From VRUG01 sp965372745 (GTDB taxonomy: Bacteria; Planctomycetota; Phycisphaerae; Sedimentisphaerales; Anaerobacaceae): a stretch of 64,000 nucleotides of DNA. The stretch spans positions 8,076 to 72,075 of the forward strand of contig CBDVDM010000004.1 in NCBI GenBank assembly GCA_965372745.1. The letters are read 5' to 3'. The position numbers and the translations under genes were made by a program. The first letter of the stretch is position 1, and every line of letters begins with the position of its first letter. Below are positions 39,601 through 46,400 of the stretch, in pieces. Below the pieces are notes generated by a model that searched no databases, was not told where the DNA came from, and saw nothing but the letters and a program-made list of their open reading frames with translations.

Positions 39601-41096
39601 AGAAAGAGGGATTTTGTGCGGAACTGCCGGAAGGTAAAACCAACCTTGACGAATATGTTGTAAGTCATTTCAGGACGTTTAAGCTTCGTGACTATTTAAA
39701 GACTTCCGGCTTTGATGAGAGCGTATTGTATATGGAAGATATTGACATTGTTTACAGGATGGAGGAGGTGACCAAATTAAAATTTGTAGATGAATGTCTT
39801 TATTTGTACAGGCAGCTGCCGGACTCGCAGAGTCATTCTAAAGATAAGATTAATATCGCCATTATGTCACGGGCTAAATCGAGAATAAATGCGATAAAAA
39901 GAAGAAGCGAAGCTTTATCCGAATCGAGCGGGCAGGATTTTGAAGAGTTATTCTACAAAGCAATTGAGGATTTGAAGGCAAAATATGAGGATGTTACCCA
40001 GTATTTTGTAATATTAAGGCAGTTATATGAAAAAGGGTTTTTCAGTAATTTAGAGCTGCCTGGTTATATTACAAGTTTGGTAATTGAAGATGTATTGCTG
40101 TGGCTTGCAGCTAACGTGGATGTGAGATTTGATAAACTTTTCAAGGTTATAGGTAAGGATGAGGGGAGAACTAAAGAGAGGCCTTTGGTTTCTGTTAATA
40201 TGGTGACATATAACTGTGAAGGATTTATAAGGCAGGCGATCGATTCTGTTTTAACACAAAGCTATAAAAATTTTGAACTGGTAATAGTAGATGACGGCAG
40301 CACCGACGGGACCAGAGAGATAATTAAAAGCTATTGTGACAACAGGATAAAATACATTTATACGCCGCATAAAAATTGTGCATCGGCAAGGAACAGGGCT
40401 GTCGCTGACTCGAAAGGCGAATATCTTTTGTGTGTGGACTCTGACGATTTTATTGCATCAGATTACATTGAAAAGATGGTCGAATATGCTGAAAGGTATC
40501 CGGAGTCGGACTATTTTTATCCGTCTGAGCTTATTCTTATGGGTGAATCGGATAAAATGACAGGTGACAAATGGGAATATCCGGACGTGCCGGATAGCAG
40601 GCTATTGCCGCACTTTCTGTTTGATAACGGGTATTTGCCGATACCCAATCCTGGCAGTATGAAGAGAAGGTCATTGTTTGATAAGGTAGGGGGATATGAT
40701 GAGCTGGAAACAGTGGAGGACTTTGCATTTTTATGTAAGAACGCACTGAAGATACGGTTTAAGAGAGTTGATAATGGTTTAAGATATTATTACAGACGGC
40801 TTAGTTCCGGTCTTTCGCTTAGATTCGAGGCAAGAGACCGCATTACAGCTGACATTCTTAATGATATGATTTCAATTTATCCATCGGAGCTGCTTTGTCC
40901 GAAGATAGCAGATATTACTGATACCGATTTGAAAAAAAAGGAGTATTGTGAATATTTAGTGGCAACGTTTGACAAGCATTCTCAGGGTTATCATCTGGTG
41001 GAACATGGTGAGTATTTTGCAAGGTACAGAGACTGCTACAGAAAGAGGCTTGAGGAGATTGAAAAGGCCGGTGAAGTGGTAGGTTCTATGGAATAA
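30618..41096 (+). CDS. Giant multi-module glycosyltransferase, 3492 residues, about ten GT-like modules
   Basis: One uninterrupted frame encodes, in order: a GT-A module (about 1-280; VVVITYNRAKHTLE, LLEDDCVP, GSWGWATWKRAW); a GT4 module (314-715; LEALACGVPMVTVDTGGIPE); GT2 (792-1010; SAIVSTYNSERFIRG); degraded GT2 (1112-1308); GT2 (1394-1600; LSVIVVTYNK, AFLDDDAV) plus TPRs to 1761; GT2 (1805-2011; VSIVLCTKNRAQ) plus TPRs (2071-2145); a CgeB-like GT-B module (2235-2550); a GT-A-like module (2578-2800; GGLIFSKDRAMQ); GT2 (2865-3075; IVMPNYNKGRF, LDSDDC); GT2 (3187-3405; VNMVTYNCEGF, VDSDDF). No signal peptide or membrane helix is evident. It could build an oligosaccharide stepwise for flagellar proteins. 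Boundaries are estimates; activity of each module is unknown. Confidence 0.88.
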   Translation: MEDIPVVVITYNRAKHTLEVLKALRDHDIKNIYIFSDAPKRQEDVEPVLLTRRLIHSVDWTNPKIIERTENFGLARSIVSAVNEVFQKYDRLILLEDDCVPQRYFFDFMNKCLTKYEHNERIFGINGYTAAIPDVLLKDYPFDIYFYPRIGSWGWATWKRAWAYYEPNLAKVYNQIITDKIDIMQGGTDIPGNVEKLLSGELKDVWTLNWVLSVYLNRGYYVYPVASQIQNIGFDGTGVHCGKSQVFSNFSNDKQINSLPDEVIHNQNLIDNYNRIFGKLPERPKADKIQKARFTDVPKTHYSQSKTESSRGQKELSIVHINTHDVAGGAAKVAWRFAELQRDAGHNSNMLVGNKKSRSKYSFEFAKEPDMFIQHQCRRKGQIDYEFQGSYNLITNPLVRNADILHLHNLHGYYFNPFSLSALSHVKPVVWTLHDMHSVTGHCAYSCGCEGWRNNCERCQHLNIPYEIPIDTAKQIVQDKKLVYDHSSLQIVVPSVWLKKIAEKSILRNHPIELIYNGVDTDTFRPYDKKQVRRKFGIPENALVIGAVAAGGTLSNYWKGGKYTLAVLDTLQNKLTDCVFVNIGGDGEASDDPRIINIARIDDESELAQAYSALDIFLFTSVADNCPLVVLEALACGVPMVTVDTGGIPELVRHGVNGYITSYEDIAGLAQLVLKLAGDSKLRESFSSNARQWAVTKFEHKLIVEQYQNLYRRYIQEINNKPKRVKLFPLDKVPKIVQSQAFIKAEESKKMLSKADRTSRSRAKFLGTSDSFATGMGTSAQNRRPARCKKVKYLVSAIVSTYNSERFIRGCIEDLERQTIADVIEIVVVNSGSQQNEEAIVREFQEKYDNIKYIRTEKRESIYKAWNRGIEIATGKYIANANTDDRRRQDAMEIMVGVLESNLNVGLVYADQILTCRENETFENCTSSEEYEYPDYKDDLFLEIGWCKMGSQPMWRASLHKEIGLFDENFEIAGDYDFLLRVCDKYKCYHIPEFLGMFYRSPDTVTHRKSFRLNQIENPLAKARVLFRKGVRCFEEGKYKEAFRHLGMSLRFWSSREAAKYLEIVSERIGKKKISADKAMEHLPSIYEVPGSTLEEQTENFELEKGYLCSGDNGTIVSAIIYPDKKWPIRDCLESLKRQTIAERLEIIVLIDSKVPDEDKQTVEQFKRECDNIKCIVVEDTETISAATNRAVRTASGKYIGLFNGEYRYRSDSLELMVKKLDSEPDGAAVFINGQLNQGAGRSFASKVGFSHDRLLRENYIFLPVLWQKQVHEQFGYFDEAFVLCGCYEFWLRIAQRYKFLHLDIELRESQQREIGHEEDAEKEYIRCFETAVIKKAYQYANLNSILIGEKGVSETEPFSKWCETSIIRKKREEKCGGVFDGVSKKSDFRVDNATPLLSVIVVTYNKQADLFDNIKGLNKQTEKNFELIVVNNGQSIERLTQKDDSLMFDLCYVESKDNYGPSLGRNIGAQFARAPYIAFLDDDAVADENFVRNIVSHFRNYDIFALRGKVLPKIGYFNSIFLDLGDEIRPSTIEQEGNCAFRRDIFFKRGGFDEFLFHGEGSDLAYRIYMAEGERLESVLYFPDVVIYHDSYEMGQDNIEKITRTNTIGQLLFQKDPAIKSYLNYFGSFYPDNKDEVEKSYNQLMTNVSFLQEKHPEEAVKWAEKAIKVKPEAYTCRYILGSLYVELERYEEGLVTFDKIHEEISEALNEGNWRLLKLSFSDSTAIGLCYCDSCLKLAGCYSGLGRYAEAKKVYANLLNDSHIGMSAEQKKVIELEMSELDKPQTLDTREMTSVSQNNIVQSECDVSIVLCTKNRAQLLDKMLASIEDAAEGISYEIIIVEGGSSDNTVDVLCKHGVTQVYNEAQHLGAGRHSWPELFNFGFSKARGRWGMFASDDIVFGKGCISKAVEYLNRQNDTIAGGIFFFKNINERPTVEESDRGKFFVGMGREYRVLMNYGLVRMDYFRQVSGLGEEYKFYYADSDLCCKLYDIGKQLIPLPESFVVHNNAPDEFRESNAQIGECDRVLYCERWIDVADEDSSHPGRLIWQEELADMFKLPDDLKDVTGGIQYFWQGIAYMQHDRFEDALMKFSKAMEQGCSHWKVLWCAVRAAFDCKQFAFAEKGVRIVLKLAPQFAQAKELLAKLKSAQTQMPSSIDKSIVRPSDIHEFERRISPLTKQKHDEILDWAQDCEKNSEQFEQPQLFENSDDPIVRQGYELVNDVKSKFAGRYKHLEQLRILVHIPSLDVSPGGYSLFTNLAVALEFIGIHVQPLGWNERIEDHLEGFRPTVFITNDSESYLSRINWDAIKRYRGSNVLKVGLTASVETCGRPLAERIEWAGQQGVDFYYNFRSSKYLEQSGEYNRFYENGYKIFSIEFAANPLIHYPVPGIESDLNYVFLASVNQPKWQRYFAYLTEILSRYPGFLDGPGWPFIGKKATNLNKDRYLYARAMAGLNLHLDEQIDRAGELNERTYILAACGVPQLLDNPKLLPDRFDGNGLFIADSPKEYFRLFEYILANPNEAKRRALIAQREVFAGHTWFHRAEGFVLDLMRDCFAQEQLPKRVTRISNVPGETSGEISKVGGLIFSKDRAMQVQATIESFLVNCKDSNRIELNVLYKVSNQLHKRQYDKLIEKFRAVTFIEEGDFREQVPAFINSCEYVLFLVDDNLFVKGFSISEIIKCLRDNNGAIGFSLRLGRNTTYCYTRDVGQALPVFEQACDGVLKYGWEKGSFDFGYPLELSSSVYRCEDIKELLSRLQFENPNMLEELMAANAEVFGQVRDKLLCFEQSVAFCNPVNMVQTLWSNRVGTDVKYSPENLAKIFDNGMSIDVKRYSSFVPDACHQEVPLYFKQNRLKPAASNRSIDKTLGAKPLFSIVMPNYNKGRFIGQAIESVLNQTFKDWELLVIDDCSSDNSVEVVRRYLGDRRIRLFEHEQRRGVIGAMKTAVSNLRSDYFGILDSDDCLVSHAVETMYRWHEKLADTGFIYSQFASCDENLVRQKEGFCAELPEGKTNLDEYVVSHFRTFKLRDYLKTSGFDESVLYMEDIDIVYRMEEVTKLKFVDECLYLYRQLPDSQSHSKDKINIAIMSRAKSRINAIKRRSEALSESSGQDFEELFYKAIEDLKAKYEDVTQYFVILRQLYEKGFFSNLELPGYITSLVIEDVLLWLAANVDVRFDKLFKVIGKDEGRTKERPLVSVNMVTYNCEGFIRQAIDSVLTQSYKNFELVIVDDGSTDGTREIIKSYCDNRIKYIYTPHKNCASARNRAVADSKGEYLLCVDSDDFIASDYIEKMVEYAERYPESDYFYPSELILMGESDKMTGDKWEYPDVPDSRLLPHFLFDNGYLPIPNPGSMKRRSLFDKVGGYDELETVEDFAFLCKNALKIRFKRVDNGLRYYYRRLSSGLSLRFEARDRITADILNDMISIYPSELLCPKIADITDTDLKKKEYCEYLVATFDKHSQGYHLVEHGEYFARYRDCYRKRLEEIEKAGEVVGSME

Positions 41097-41139
41097 TAGT
41101 TAAGAGAAGTTGATTTTAGACGATAATAGCGAGTGGATT

Positions 41140-41156
41140 GCACATCAGTGATGTGC
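41140..41156. repeat. Perfect 17-base palindrome upstream of fliD
   Basis: GCACATCAGTGATGTGC reads the same on both strands except for the central base. It lies 38 bases before the fliD ATG and 44 bases after the giant gene. As RNA it forms a 6-bp stem with a five-base loop and no T-run, so a protein operator or processing site is as likely as a terminator. No -24/-12 site was found here. Confidence 0.5.
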
Positions 41157-41193
41157 TATTAGTGTTATCGGTATTAAGAGAGGCGGAAAGAAA

Positions 41194-43545
41194 ATGGCGC
41201 TTTTACGATTCCCAGGTCTTCAGACGGGTATTGATACAAGTAGTATAATCGAACAACTAATGATGCTTGAGCGTCGTACGCTAAATACATGGGAAAATCG
41301 CAAGAGCCTCTGGGAGGAAAAGCAGACGGCGTTAAGTGATATAGAGAGTAAGCTTGGCAGTTTGCGAACCTCTCTTCGTGCACTTTCCGATGCTGGTGAA
41401 CTTAAGGCCTATTCGGTCAGTTCAAGTGATACAGATTACCTGACAGCTGAGGCGACCAATAACGCTTTTGAAGGCAATCACACGGTAGTGATAAATCAGT
41501 TAGCTACTGCTGAACGATGGGTTCATAGTGACGGTAAGGAATACGCTGAGGATTATGTTGGTGCGGGCACCTTTATGTATTCATATAATAATGAACAGAC
41601 AACAATAACAACCACCGCGACAACGACTCTGGAGGATTTTGTCGGCCTAATCAACAATGATGCAAATAACCCTGGGGTAACGGCAAGTATGCTTTACTAC
41701 AATGATGCTTATCATCTTGTTTTGAATGGTAACGATGCAGGGTTAGATTACAGGATAGCTGTCGATTCGAGCAGTATCGAGAGTTTGGAAGCAGACAGTG
41801 CGTTTACTTTAAGCAGTGATAACGCAACGTTGAGTACAAAAATATCAGATATTGATCAGTTCAGCGGCTTGCTCGATGGAGATGAGAAAATCGAGATAAC
41901 CGGTACTGACCACAACGGCAACGCCATAGCTCAAGTGGACCTAACTGTAACCGAAAACACGAAACTTAGCCATTTAATCGATGAGATTAATGATGCATTT
42001 TATGGTATAGCAATAGCGACGATGAAGAACGGTAAGATTGTGTTGACAGATTTGGCAGATGGTTCCAGCGACCTTACCATTAGTTTGAATTATTCTGACG
42101 GCAATGCCTCCTCGACATTGACGCTTCCGACTATGGCGGTTTCGACGGAGGGCGGGAGTACATCAGCGAGTCTTTCGGGTTTTGCACAGTCAGATTTTAC
42201 ACAAACCCAGTCAGCGCTTGATTCATTGATTAAGGTTGACGGCTATCCTTCGAGTTCAGCGGTTTCCGAACTTCAAACCTTATCGCCGAGTTCCCCTGCG
42301 GGCAGTGGTACATTTACTTTGACTTATCTTGGCCAGACAACTTCAGCGTTAAACTATAATGCTGATGCAGCGACTATTCAGGTGGCGATGGAGGCGTTAT
42401 CAACGGTTAATACCGGCGATATAACAGTGGAAGGTGGCGGCAGCGGATTTGCAGGTGGTGATGTGACATTTACATTTGCAAACACGTTGGGTGATGTGAG
42501 CATGCTTGCTATAGATGACAGCGGTCTGGATGTAAGTGTAACAGCGACAGAGACTACAAAGGGTGTTCCAGCCTGGATAAGCAGAAGCTCCAACACGGTA
42601 GACGACGTTATCAGCGGCGTGACATTACATCTTCATGATGTTACCGATTCGGGTGGAGAGAAAATCACTTTGACCAGAGATATAGATTCGGTCAAGGATA
42701 AGATAAATAGTATGGTTTTCAAATACAACTCGGCAGTAGAATATATTAAAGAGAAGACCGGTTATAATGAATATCTTGAGACAGCTGGTATTTTAATGGG
42801 TGATTATGTGGTTTCGACCATGCGATATAAGCTTCGTTCCCCTTTAATTGAACAGACAAAAGGGTTTATTGAGGATATTGACACGCATTTGATGCCGGCT
42901 AATATAGGACTGGAGCTGGATAAAGATGGTGTGTTGAGTTTTAATGAGAACACTTTTGATGAGGCGGTAGCAAGTGATTACATGGGGGCCCTTGCAATAA
43001 TAGGGGCAGATAAAACAGGCAGCAGTACAAGTAATACAATCAAGTTTTACGGTGCGAGCGAGTCTTATACGACGGCAGGTGAGTATAATGTTCAGGTAAC
43101 GATAAGCGGGGGTGTTATAACGAGTGCCAAAATAAAACTTTCAAGTGAATCTACATATCGTGATATGGCGGTAGGGGATAATGTTATCACCGGTACGAGT
43201 ACCTTTGATACAAACGGTGACCCTGTTTATGCTGAGAATGGTTTACAGCTTAATGTGGATTTAAGCTCTGATGGTGACTATACTGCAACGGTTCGGGTCA
43301 GGCAGGGTTTTACCGGTAAAATTGAAGATACTATCGACAGGATGCTTAAGGCGACAGTTGGAAGTTTAGTGATTAATCAGGACCGTGTTGATGACCAGAT
43401 AGAGATATTGGACGATAAGATTGAACTCGAAGAATATCGTCTGGAAAAGAGAGAGACCCGGTTAATCGCTCGTTTTGCTCGACTTGAGAGGACATTGTCT
43501 TTATTGCAGAATCAAATGGCTGTAGCAGGTATAATGAACTTATAA
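41194..43545 (+). CDS. fliD: FliD, filament cap / hook-associated protein 2
   Basis: The protein has 783 residues, longer than usual for FliD (about 450-700). The N-terminus is typical (FPGLQTGIDTSSIIEQLMML), as is the C-terminal coiled end (VDDQIEILDDKIELEEYRLE followed by FARLERTLSLLQNQMA). Two insertions stand out: a beta module at about 219-330 (DIDQFSGLLDGDEKIEITGT) shared with FlgE, and a module at about 370-455 (GTFTLTYLGQTTSALNYNAD) of a type I associate with phage tail and large surface proteins. FliD caps the filament and guides flagellin folding. It converges with the next gene with only 12 bases between stops. Confidence 0.93.
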   Translation: MALLRFPGLQTGIDTSSIIEQLMMLERRTLNTWENRKSLWEEKQTALSDIESKLGSLRTSLRALSDAGELKAYSVSSSDTDYLTAEATNNAFEGNHTVVINQLATAERWVHSDGKEYAEDYVGAGTFMYSYNNEQTTITTTATTTLEDFVGLINNDANNPGVTASMLYYNDAYHLVLNGNDAGLDYRIAVDSSSIESLEADSAFTLSSDNATLSTKISDIDQFSGLLDGDEKIEITGTDHNGNAIAQVDLTVTENTKLSHLIDEINDAFYGIAIATMKNGKIVLTDLADGSSDLTISLNYSDGNASSTLTLPTMAVSTEGGSTSASLSGFAQSDFTQTQSALDSLIKVDGYPSSSAVSELQTLSPSSPAGSGTFTLTYLGQTTSALNYNADAATIQVAMEALSTVNTGDITVEGGGSGFAGGDVTFTFANTLGDVSMLAIDDSGLDVSVTATETTKGVPAWISRSSNTVDDVISGVTLHLHDVTDSGGEKITLTRDIDSVKDKINSMVFKYNSAVEYIKEKTGYNEYLETAGILMGDYVVSTMRYKLRSPLIEQTKGFIEDIDTHLMPANIGLELDKDGVLSFNENTFDEAVASDYMGALAIIGADKTGSSTSNTIKFYGASESYTTAGEYNVQVTISGGVITSAKIKLSSESTYRDMAVGDNVITGTSTFDTNGDPVYAENGLQLNVDLSSDGDYTATVRVRQGFTGKIEDTIDRMLKATVGSLVINQDRVDDQIEILDDKIELEEYRLEKRETRLIARFARLERTLSLLQNQMAVAGIMNL

Positions 43546-43557
43546 GCTTATTGATGT

Positions 43558-45174
43558 TCAGGCAATAGCAGCTAATGCTTCCTGGGGTTTTAATATCCGG
43601 CAGTGACAGGAAATTAAAAGCTTACTGAAATTACGAATGGAGGAGCTTACCACTTTACTATCAGGTCCAAAAAATAATGCTGCCTGGGAACAGCATGCGA
43701 TTTTGTCCCAGGCAGCAGGTAACATGGTATTTGGTGCGTATATAAGTAAATGGTCATATTGATTTTCCAGGTTTTTAAGCACCTCTTTTAAAACTCTACC
43801 GTTGTTTTTGCTGATTTTGGTTAGTTTTTGCATGGGCAGTACATGAAGATTATCGATGCAGGTTTTAATAGGTTCAGTTTGTATTTTTTCACTTTCGATA
43901 TCAAAAACCTGTGATATGGAATTTCTTTGCAGGTCAATATCGATCAGCAGGCATTTTTTATTCTTTTTTGCCAGATGTACTGCGATATTGACAGGTATAG
44001 TTACGGGCAGTTCCTCGGAACAATCAGCGGCTAATATAACAGTTTTAACATTTTCATCTGTCTTACTTTCTATTAGTTCTGCGATTGTATCGTAAGTATT
44101 GTTATTTGAAATCTCTTCATGCAGCCAGATACTCAAATTATTTTCACCTGTTTTGTCAGTCAGGTTATTAGCCTCATCAAGCCACTCAACATTTTCAATG
44201 GGCGTTTTTTCGTCGGTGAAGTGACTGTGGGTATATTGGGAATTACAGGACGTGAAGTCATTTGCGTCATTGTTAAATGATGAAATTTCACTTGGAGAAG
44301 AGTTAATTCCGCTGACGACAGCTTTAACTTTTTTTGCAGGTTCGGACTGTGAAAAACGGTCTTCGTTTTCAGGATTGGAAATTCTCTGTACGAGATAATT
44401 AGATGCGATAGCAGTGAGCAGAGCTGAGGTTTGTACCAAAATGGCAGTTGCTGCGGACAGGGCAATATATGTTTTTAGTGACAGTCCGAGAGTTTGGCCG
44501 ATTACTCCAATAACCATTAAAATTACGATGTTTACAAGTAATATGATAATATCGATGACAGCAGAACAGAGTATGAATCTGCCGGTACCGGTTATGGCGA
44601 CAAAGAAAGAAATCTCGGTTGAGGTTTTTTGTTGTAATTCTTCAGCCTGGCCGGAGTTGATAACTCCGGAGTCAAGGTCGCTTTGTATAGTCAGCTTTTT
44701 GTGAGGAGCCGTGTTCGTGACAAATTCGGTAGCTAAGCGGCAGATTGCTCTGGCAGTTTTGTAAATAACCGTGAAACAAACAGCCGCTGATATTGTAAAG
44801 AGAAGAAAAGTAAATACGGCATTTTCTTTTAAGAATGAGGTTGCAAAGAAATTAATGATTGTGCCCGGGTTACCCTGTGAGAAGATTAGTTTAACAGCTC
44901 CGATACTTAATGTAGTTCGCATGGCTGTGATAAGAATAATCAGCAAAGGCAGACCTGTAATTTGTGAGGCACAGTTGGCAGAAACAGTGATTATCAGCAG
45001 GGCAGCCGTTAGTGACAGGCTGAATATTAAACACACATCGAGAATATGAGCAGACGATGGAAACAGAAGACCGGCGATGACTGCAAATGTGCAGGTTAGG
45101 CAGAGAAAATCGTTTCGCCCAACAATTTTTGAGCTTGGTATTCTATTGGAATTTAACTCATAACATACAGACAT
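43558..45174 (-). CDS. FlhA-like membrane domain fused to a degenerate MinD/BY-kinase-like domain
   Basis: The protein has 538 residues. Residues 20-275 align by eye with the FHIPEP membrane part of the true FlhA at 1-1237: LDVCLIFSLSLTAALLIITV matches LDMLLACSLSLAIAILIITL, RTTLSIGAVKLIF matches RLSLNVASTRLIL, and QSDLDSGVI matches DADLNAGVI. The FlhA motif MDGASKFIRGD is lost (ITGTGRFILCS). After an acidic linker (275-370), residues 375-535 resemble ParA/MinD/CpsD ATPases (NIAVHLAKKNKKCLLIDIDL). The Walker A lysine loop is replaced by ADCSEELPVTIP and the Walker B Asp by Tyr (YDHLLIYAP). It sits after flhB, where flhA often lies. The frame is intact over 1.6 kb, so it is not an obvious relic. 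Function unknown. Confidence 0.75.
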   Translation of the reverse strand: MSVCYELNSNRIPSSKIVGRNDFLCLTCTFAVIAGLLFPSSAHILDVCLIFSLSLTAALLIITVSANCASQITGLPLLIILITAMRTTLSIGAVKLIFSQGNPGTIINFFATSFLKENAVFTFLLFTISAAVCFTVIYKTARAICRLATEFVTNTAPHKKLTIQSDLDSGVINSGQAEELQQKTSTEISFFVAITGTGRFILCSAVIDIIILLVNIVILMVIGVIGQTLGLSLKTYIALSAATAILVQTSALLTAIASNYLVQRISNPENEDRFSQSEPAKKVKAVVSGINSSPSEISSFNNDANDFTSCNSQYTHSHFTDEKTPIENVEWLDEANNLTDKTGENNLSIWLHEEISNNNTYDTIAELIESKTDENVKTVILAADCSEELPVTIPVNIAVHLAKKNKKCLLIDIDLQRNSISQVFDIESEKIQTEPIKTCIDNLHVLPMQKLTKISKNNGRVLKEVLKNLENQYDHLLIYAPNTMLPAAWDKIACCSQAALFFGPDSKVVSSSIRNFSKLLISCHCRILKPQEALAAIA

Positions 45175-45199
45175 TTTTTAGATTTCCACGAATTATTTC

Positions 45200-46264
45200 T
45201 TACACTTTGTGGCGCAATCGATAAATTAGTGCCAGGATTTCTGCTACAGCGACATATAATGTTTCCGGAATCGTGTTTCCAGGCTCAACTGTAGAGTATA
45301 TGGTTCTGGCTAATTCCGGTCTTCGAATGACAGGTACACCATAAGCGCGTGCAACTTCTCTGATTTTTTCCGCTATATGGTCTGCGCCTTTTGCAAGCAT
45401 TGTCGGTGCTTCCATAGTTTTTGCATCGTATTTTAACGCAACGGCAACATGTGTCGGGTTAACAAGCACAACATCAGCTTTCGGCACTTCCTGCATTATG
45501 CGTTTTAAAACCATAGCTAACTGAGCTGACCGTATTCGTTTTTTAACTATAGGGTCACCGTCTGTTTGCTTTTGCTCTTCTTTTGTTTCTTGTTTTGTCA
45601 TCTTCAGATCCTTGGTATATTTCCATTTCTGGAAGAATATATCGACGATTGCTATGACGAGAAGGGCGATGCAGACACGAATCATCAGGCCTAAAATCAT
45701 TTTTGAAATAACGGTAAGTATCTGGAAAGACCACGCCCATCGAAGCGGCGCAAAGTCATCAAGTTTGCTTCTTAGATAAACACAGACAATGATGGCAACA
45801 AACACTAATTTTATTATTGAGACTAAAAGACGAACTCCGGAACGCACATTTACCAGATTTTTTAAACCAGTGGCAGGACTTAATAGGCTGAGGTCCAGTT
45901 TTAGTGCGCCGGTTGCGATGTTAAAACCTCCACCGATAAAGATAGAACCGCCTATAGCCCCGATGCAGAGTGCAAACAGGATTGGAAGCATAATGATTGT
46001 TGAATCGATGATTTTTGTGTTTGCAAAGTTTATAAAGGCTTCGGTATTTGTAAAAACAGATGTCTCAGCAGACATACCTGTTCTAATCTGGCCAACAAAC
46101 CACCGCATCATGTTTGGAGCAAGAAAGGCGGTCATTGTAACCAGGACGAGTATCGATATGAAAGAGAGAAACTCCTGGCTTTGAGGTACTTGCCCTTTAT
46201 CTCTCGCTTTACTTATTCTACGCCCTGTTGGTTGTTCAGTTTTTTCCTGAACTGTCTCGGCCAT
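45200..46264 (-). CDS. flhB: FlhB, export apparatus substrate-specificity switch
   Basis: The protein has 354 residues: a basic N-terminus (EKTEQPTGRRISKARDKGQV), four membrane helices, a charged linker rich in Lys/Glu/Gln, and the self-cleaving site NPTH at about residues 269-272 (VVLVNPTHVAVALKYD). Cleavage between Asn and Pro lets the apparatus change from rod/hook to filament substrates, in concert with FliK (58391). The C-terminus GVPVIRRPELARTIY is standard. It follows fliR in the same operon. Confidence 0.96.
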   Translation of the reverse strand: MAETVQEKTEQPTGRRISKARDKGQVPQSQEFLSFISILVLVTMTAFLAPNMMRWFVGQIRTGMSAETSVFTNTEAFINFANTKIIDSTIIMLPILFALCIGAIGGSIFIGGGFNIATGALKLDLSLLSPATGLKNLVNVRSGVRLLVSIIKLVFVAIIVCVYLRSKLDDFAPLRWAWSFQILTVISKMILGLMIRVCIALLVIAIVDIFFQKWKYTKDLKMTKQETKEEQKQTDGDPIVKKRIRSAQLAMVLKRIMQEVPKADVVLVNPTHVAVALKYDAKTMEAPTMLAKGADHIAEKIREVARAYGVPVIRRPELARTIYSTVEPGNTIPETLYVAVAEILALIYRLRHKV

Positions 46265-46400
46265 GTAAGATACCTGTCAATAAATTACAACTGTATATTT
46301 TTTGCTTTCCTAACGTATACAATTATCAGTTCGGGCACCAAAGGCCCTGTTCTAACTTTGCGTATAAACAACACACAAGAAAAAGTGCGAAATCGCACTG

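Noticed and set aside
30618..41096. Several separate glycosyltransferase genes
   Set aside because: There is no stop or frame change in 3492 codons, and linkers between modules remain in frame; internal starts cannot be excluded but are not needed.
43558..45174. FlhA-like gene as a pseudogene
   Set aside because: Key FlhA motifs are lost, but the frame is intact for 538 codons, has a complete second domain and lies directly after flhB; decay would have left stops or shifts.
43558..45174. This gene being FlhF or FlhG
   Set aside because: The C-terminal part is MinD-like as in FlhG, but Walker A is missing and the N-terminal half is a multi-helix FlhA-like membrane domain, which neither FlhF nor FlhG has.
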